From Stenocarpella maydis (Eukaryota > Ascomycota > Sordariomycetes > Diaporthales > Diaporthaceae), in the NCBI GenBank assembly GCA_002270565.1, contig NQMI01000154.1, positions 1 through 18,424 on the forward strand: a stretch of DNA of 18,424 nt. The letters run 5' to 3'. The position numbers and the translations under genes are program-made. Below, piece by piece: positions 17,754-18,424 of the stretch. How positions within the stretch are numbered: the first letter of the stretch is position 1; every line of letters begins with the position of its first letter. The notes under the pieces were generated by a model. The model was not told the DNA's origin and did not search any database. It saw only the letters and a list, made by a program, of their open reading frames with translations.

Positions 17754-18424
17754 CTAACGAGGGATAATATCGTCAACATCCAGCTCGTCAAAGTCCCTGA
17801 TAGCCTGCGCAAAACTGCTCATCTCGCTCGGGCTGAGTTGCGACCGGCTGTGCCTCCGCCTCACCCAGTGCTGGTCGTCGCTCTCGTCCCCGACCTCCCG
17901 GGCCGCGGCACCGGTCGAGCCCCCCTTCCGGGGGCTGGATCCGTCCCGCCGCCTCGGCCTCCCGGAGATGTCCGCCGCCGTGGAGATAAAAGACTTCTCC
18001 CGGTCGCGGCCCGTCGTCCTGAATGGCCACTCGATGCCGTTGTTGTTGTTGTTGTTGTTGTTGTTGGTATTGACCGACGACGCCTCTTCCATCTCGTCGA
18101 GCCGCGGGGACGACCTGTGGCTGGACAGGGCGCCCGCACCACCATCACCACCACCACCACCACCACAGCGCCTCTGGCTCCCGAGCGCCTCGGTGCTGCG
18201 CGCCACGCCCCGCAGCGCCCCCGTCCTCGACGAGGCCTTGCTCGTCCGGCCGCCGAGCGTCGGCGCCGTGGTGACGGACGACGTCGTCGACATGTGCAGC
18301 CACGACGACGTCGTGGTCCCCGCGTCGCTCAGCGCGTCATACGAGGTGACGCTGCCGGCGTAGCTGGTGCCCGGGCGGCAGCCGCGGCTCTGGCCGCTGG
18401 CGCTCGGCGCGCGGCTGGACCTGT
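17754..18424 (-). CDS. C-terminal part of an unrecognised low-complexity protein (gene continues past the window)
   Basis: The minus-strand frame is open from the window edge at 18424 to a TAG at 17756-17754. It gives about 222 residues with no interruption. Met at 18293 is internal, since the frame stays open upstream of it. The sequence is Ser/Arg/Gly-rich and looks disordered. It has a six-Gly tract broken by Asp, a nine-Asn tract coded by (AAC)9 and many Arg-Arg clusters. A conserved-looking end reads LSPSEMSSFAQAIRDFDELD then VDDIIPR. The acidic DFDELDVDD end after a Ser/Arg-rich tail could be a docking motif, but that is a guess. No domain is visible in this portion, so function cannot be given. 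The overlapping plus-strand frame (17968-18363) is a shadow of the same GC-rich repeats. Confidence 0.65.
   Translation of the reverse strand, partial: RSSRAPSASGQSRGCRPGTSYAGSVTSYDALSDAGTTTSSWLHMSTTSSVTTAPTLGGRTSKASSRTGALRGVARSTEALGSQRRCGGGGGGDGGAGALSSHRSSPRLDEMEEASSVNTNNNNNNNNNGIEWPFRTTGRDREKSFISTAADISGRPRRRDGSSPRKGGSTGAAAREVGDESDDQHWVRRRHSRSQLSPSEMSSFAQAIRDFDELDVDDIIPR
18039..18065. repeat. (GTT)9 trinucleotide repeat coding poly-Asn
   Basis: Nine perfect GTT units on the plus strand equal (AAC)9 on the coding strand of the partial minus-strand gene. A GGT/GGC-type run at 18137-18167 in the same gene encodes poly-Gly. Both are in-frame trinucleotide tracts, so length changes would not break the protein. 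Confidence 0.95.

Noticed and set aside
1..18424. Secondary-metabolite or effector gene cluster
   Set aside because: No backbone enzyme, pathway transcription factor or tailoring enzyme is visible; one transporter plus surface proteins is not enough to claim a cluster.

Overview
The window looks like nuclear DNA of a filamentous ascomycete, probably a Sordariomycete. Genes are GC-rich and carry short GT-AG introns (about 50-120 bp) with CTAAC-type branch sites. Start contexts and pyrimidine-rich leaders are fungal. The first 3.6 kb is a strongly AT-rich block whose decay pattern (almost only C-to-T and G-to-A changes, with TAA/TAG stops) is that of repeat-induced point mutation (RIP). The exact species cannot be told from the sequence.

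Layout. 1-3650: RIP-ruined transposon island. It holds the C-terminal end of a Ty3/Gypsy chromovirus polyprotein (integrase C-terminus plus chromodomain, + strand, about 1376-1930), followed by the remnant of a second short ORF on the opposite strand (about 2030-2350). 3651-5113: transition to normal base composition, then the upstream region of the first gene. 5114-7336 (+): an eight-exon MFS transporter of the Dal5/Seo1-like anion:cation symporter type (572 aa after splicing). 7791-8892 (-): a secreted protein with a (Asp/Ala)-Asn-Gln tripeptide repeat encoded by a 9-bp tandem repeat. The repeat is interrupted by one extra base that shifts the frame. 8893-12184: 3.3 kb without a gene I can support. 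12185-13465 (+): an intronless gene for a secreted, N-glycosylated, probably GPI-anchored protein of unknown function. 14228-15030 (-): a three-exon, four-pass MARVEL-type membrane protein (200 aa). 15031-17753: 2.7 kb with microsatellites and one candidate miniature inverted-repeat element. 17754-18424 (-): the C-terminal end of a low-complexity protein whose gene runs off the window.

The genes do not form an evident cluster or pathway. Three of the four complete genes encode membrane or cell-surface/secreted products, and they sit beside a RIP-silenced transposon island. I found no convincing new multi-gene system. The items most worth a second look are the frameshift inside the DNQ repeat, the in-frame chromovirus fossil with its antisense companion ORF, and the 289-bp inverted-repeat element.
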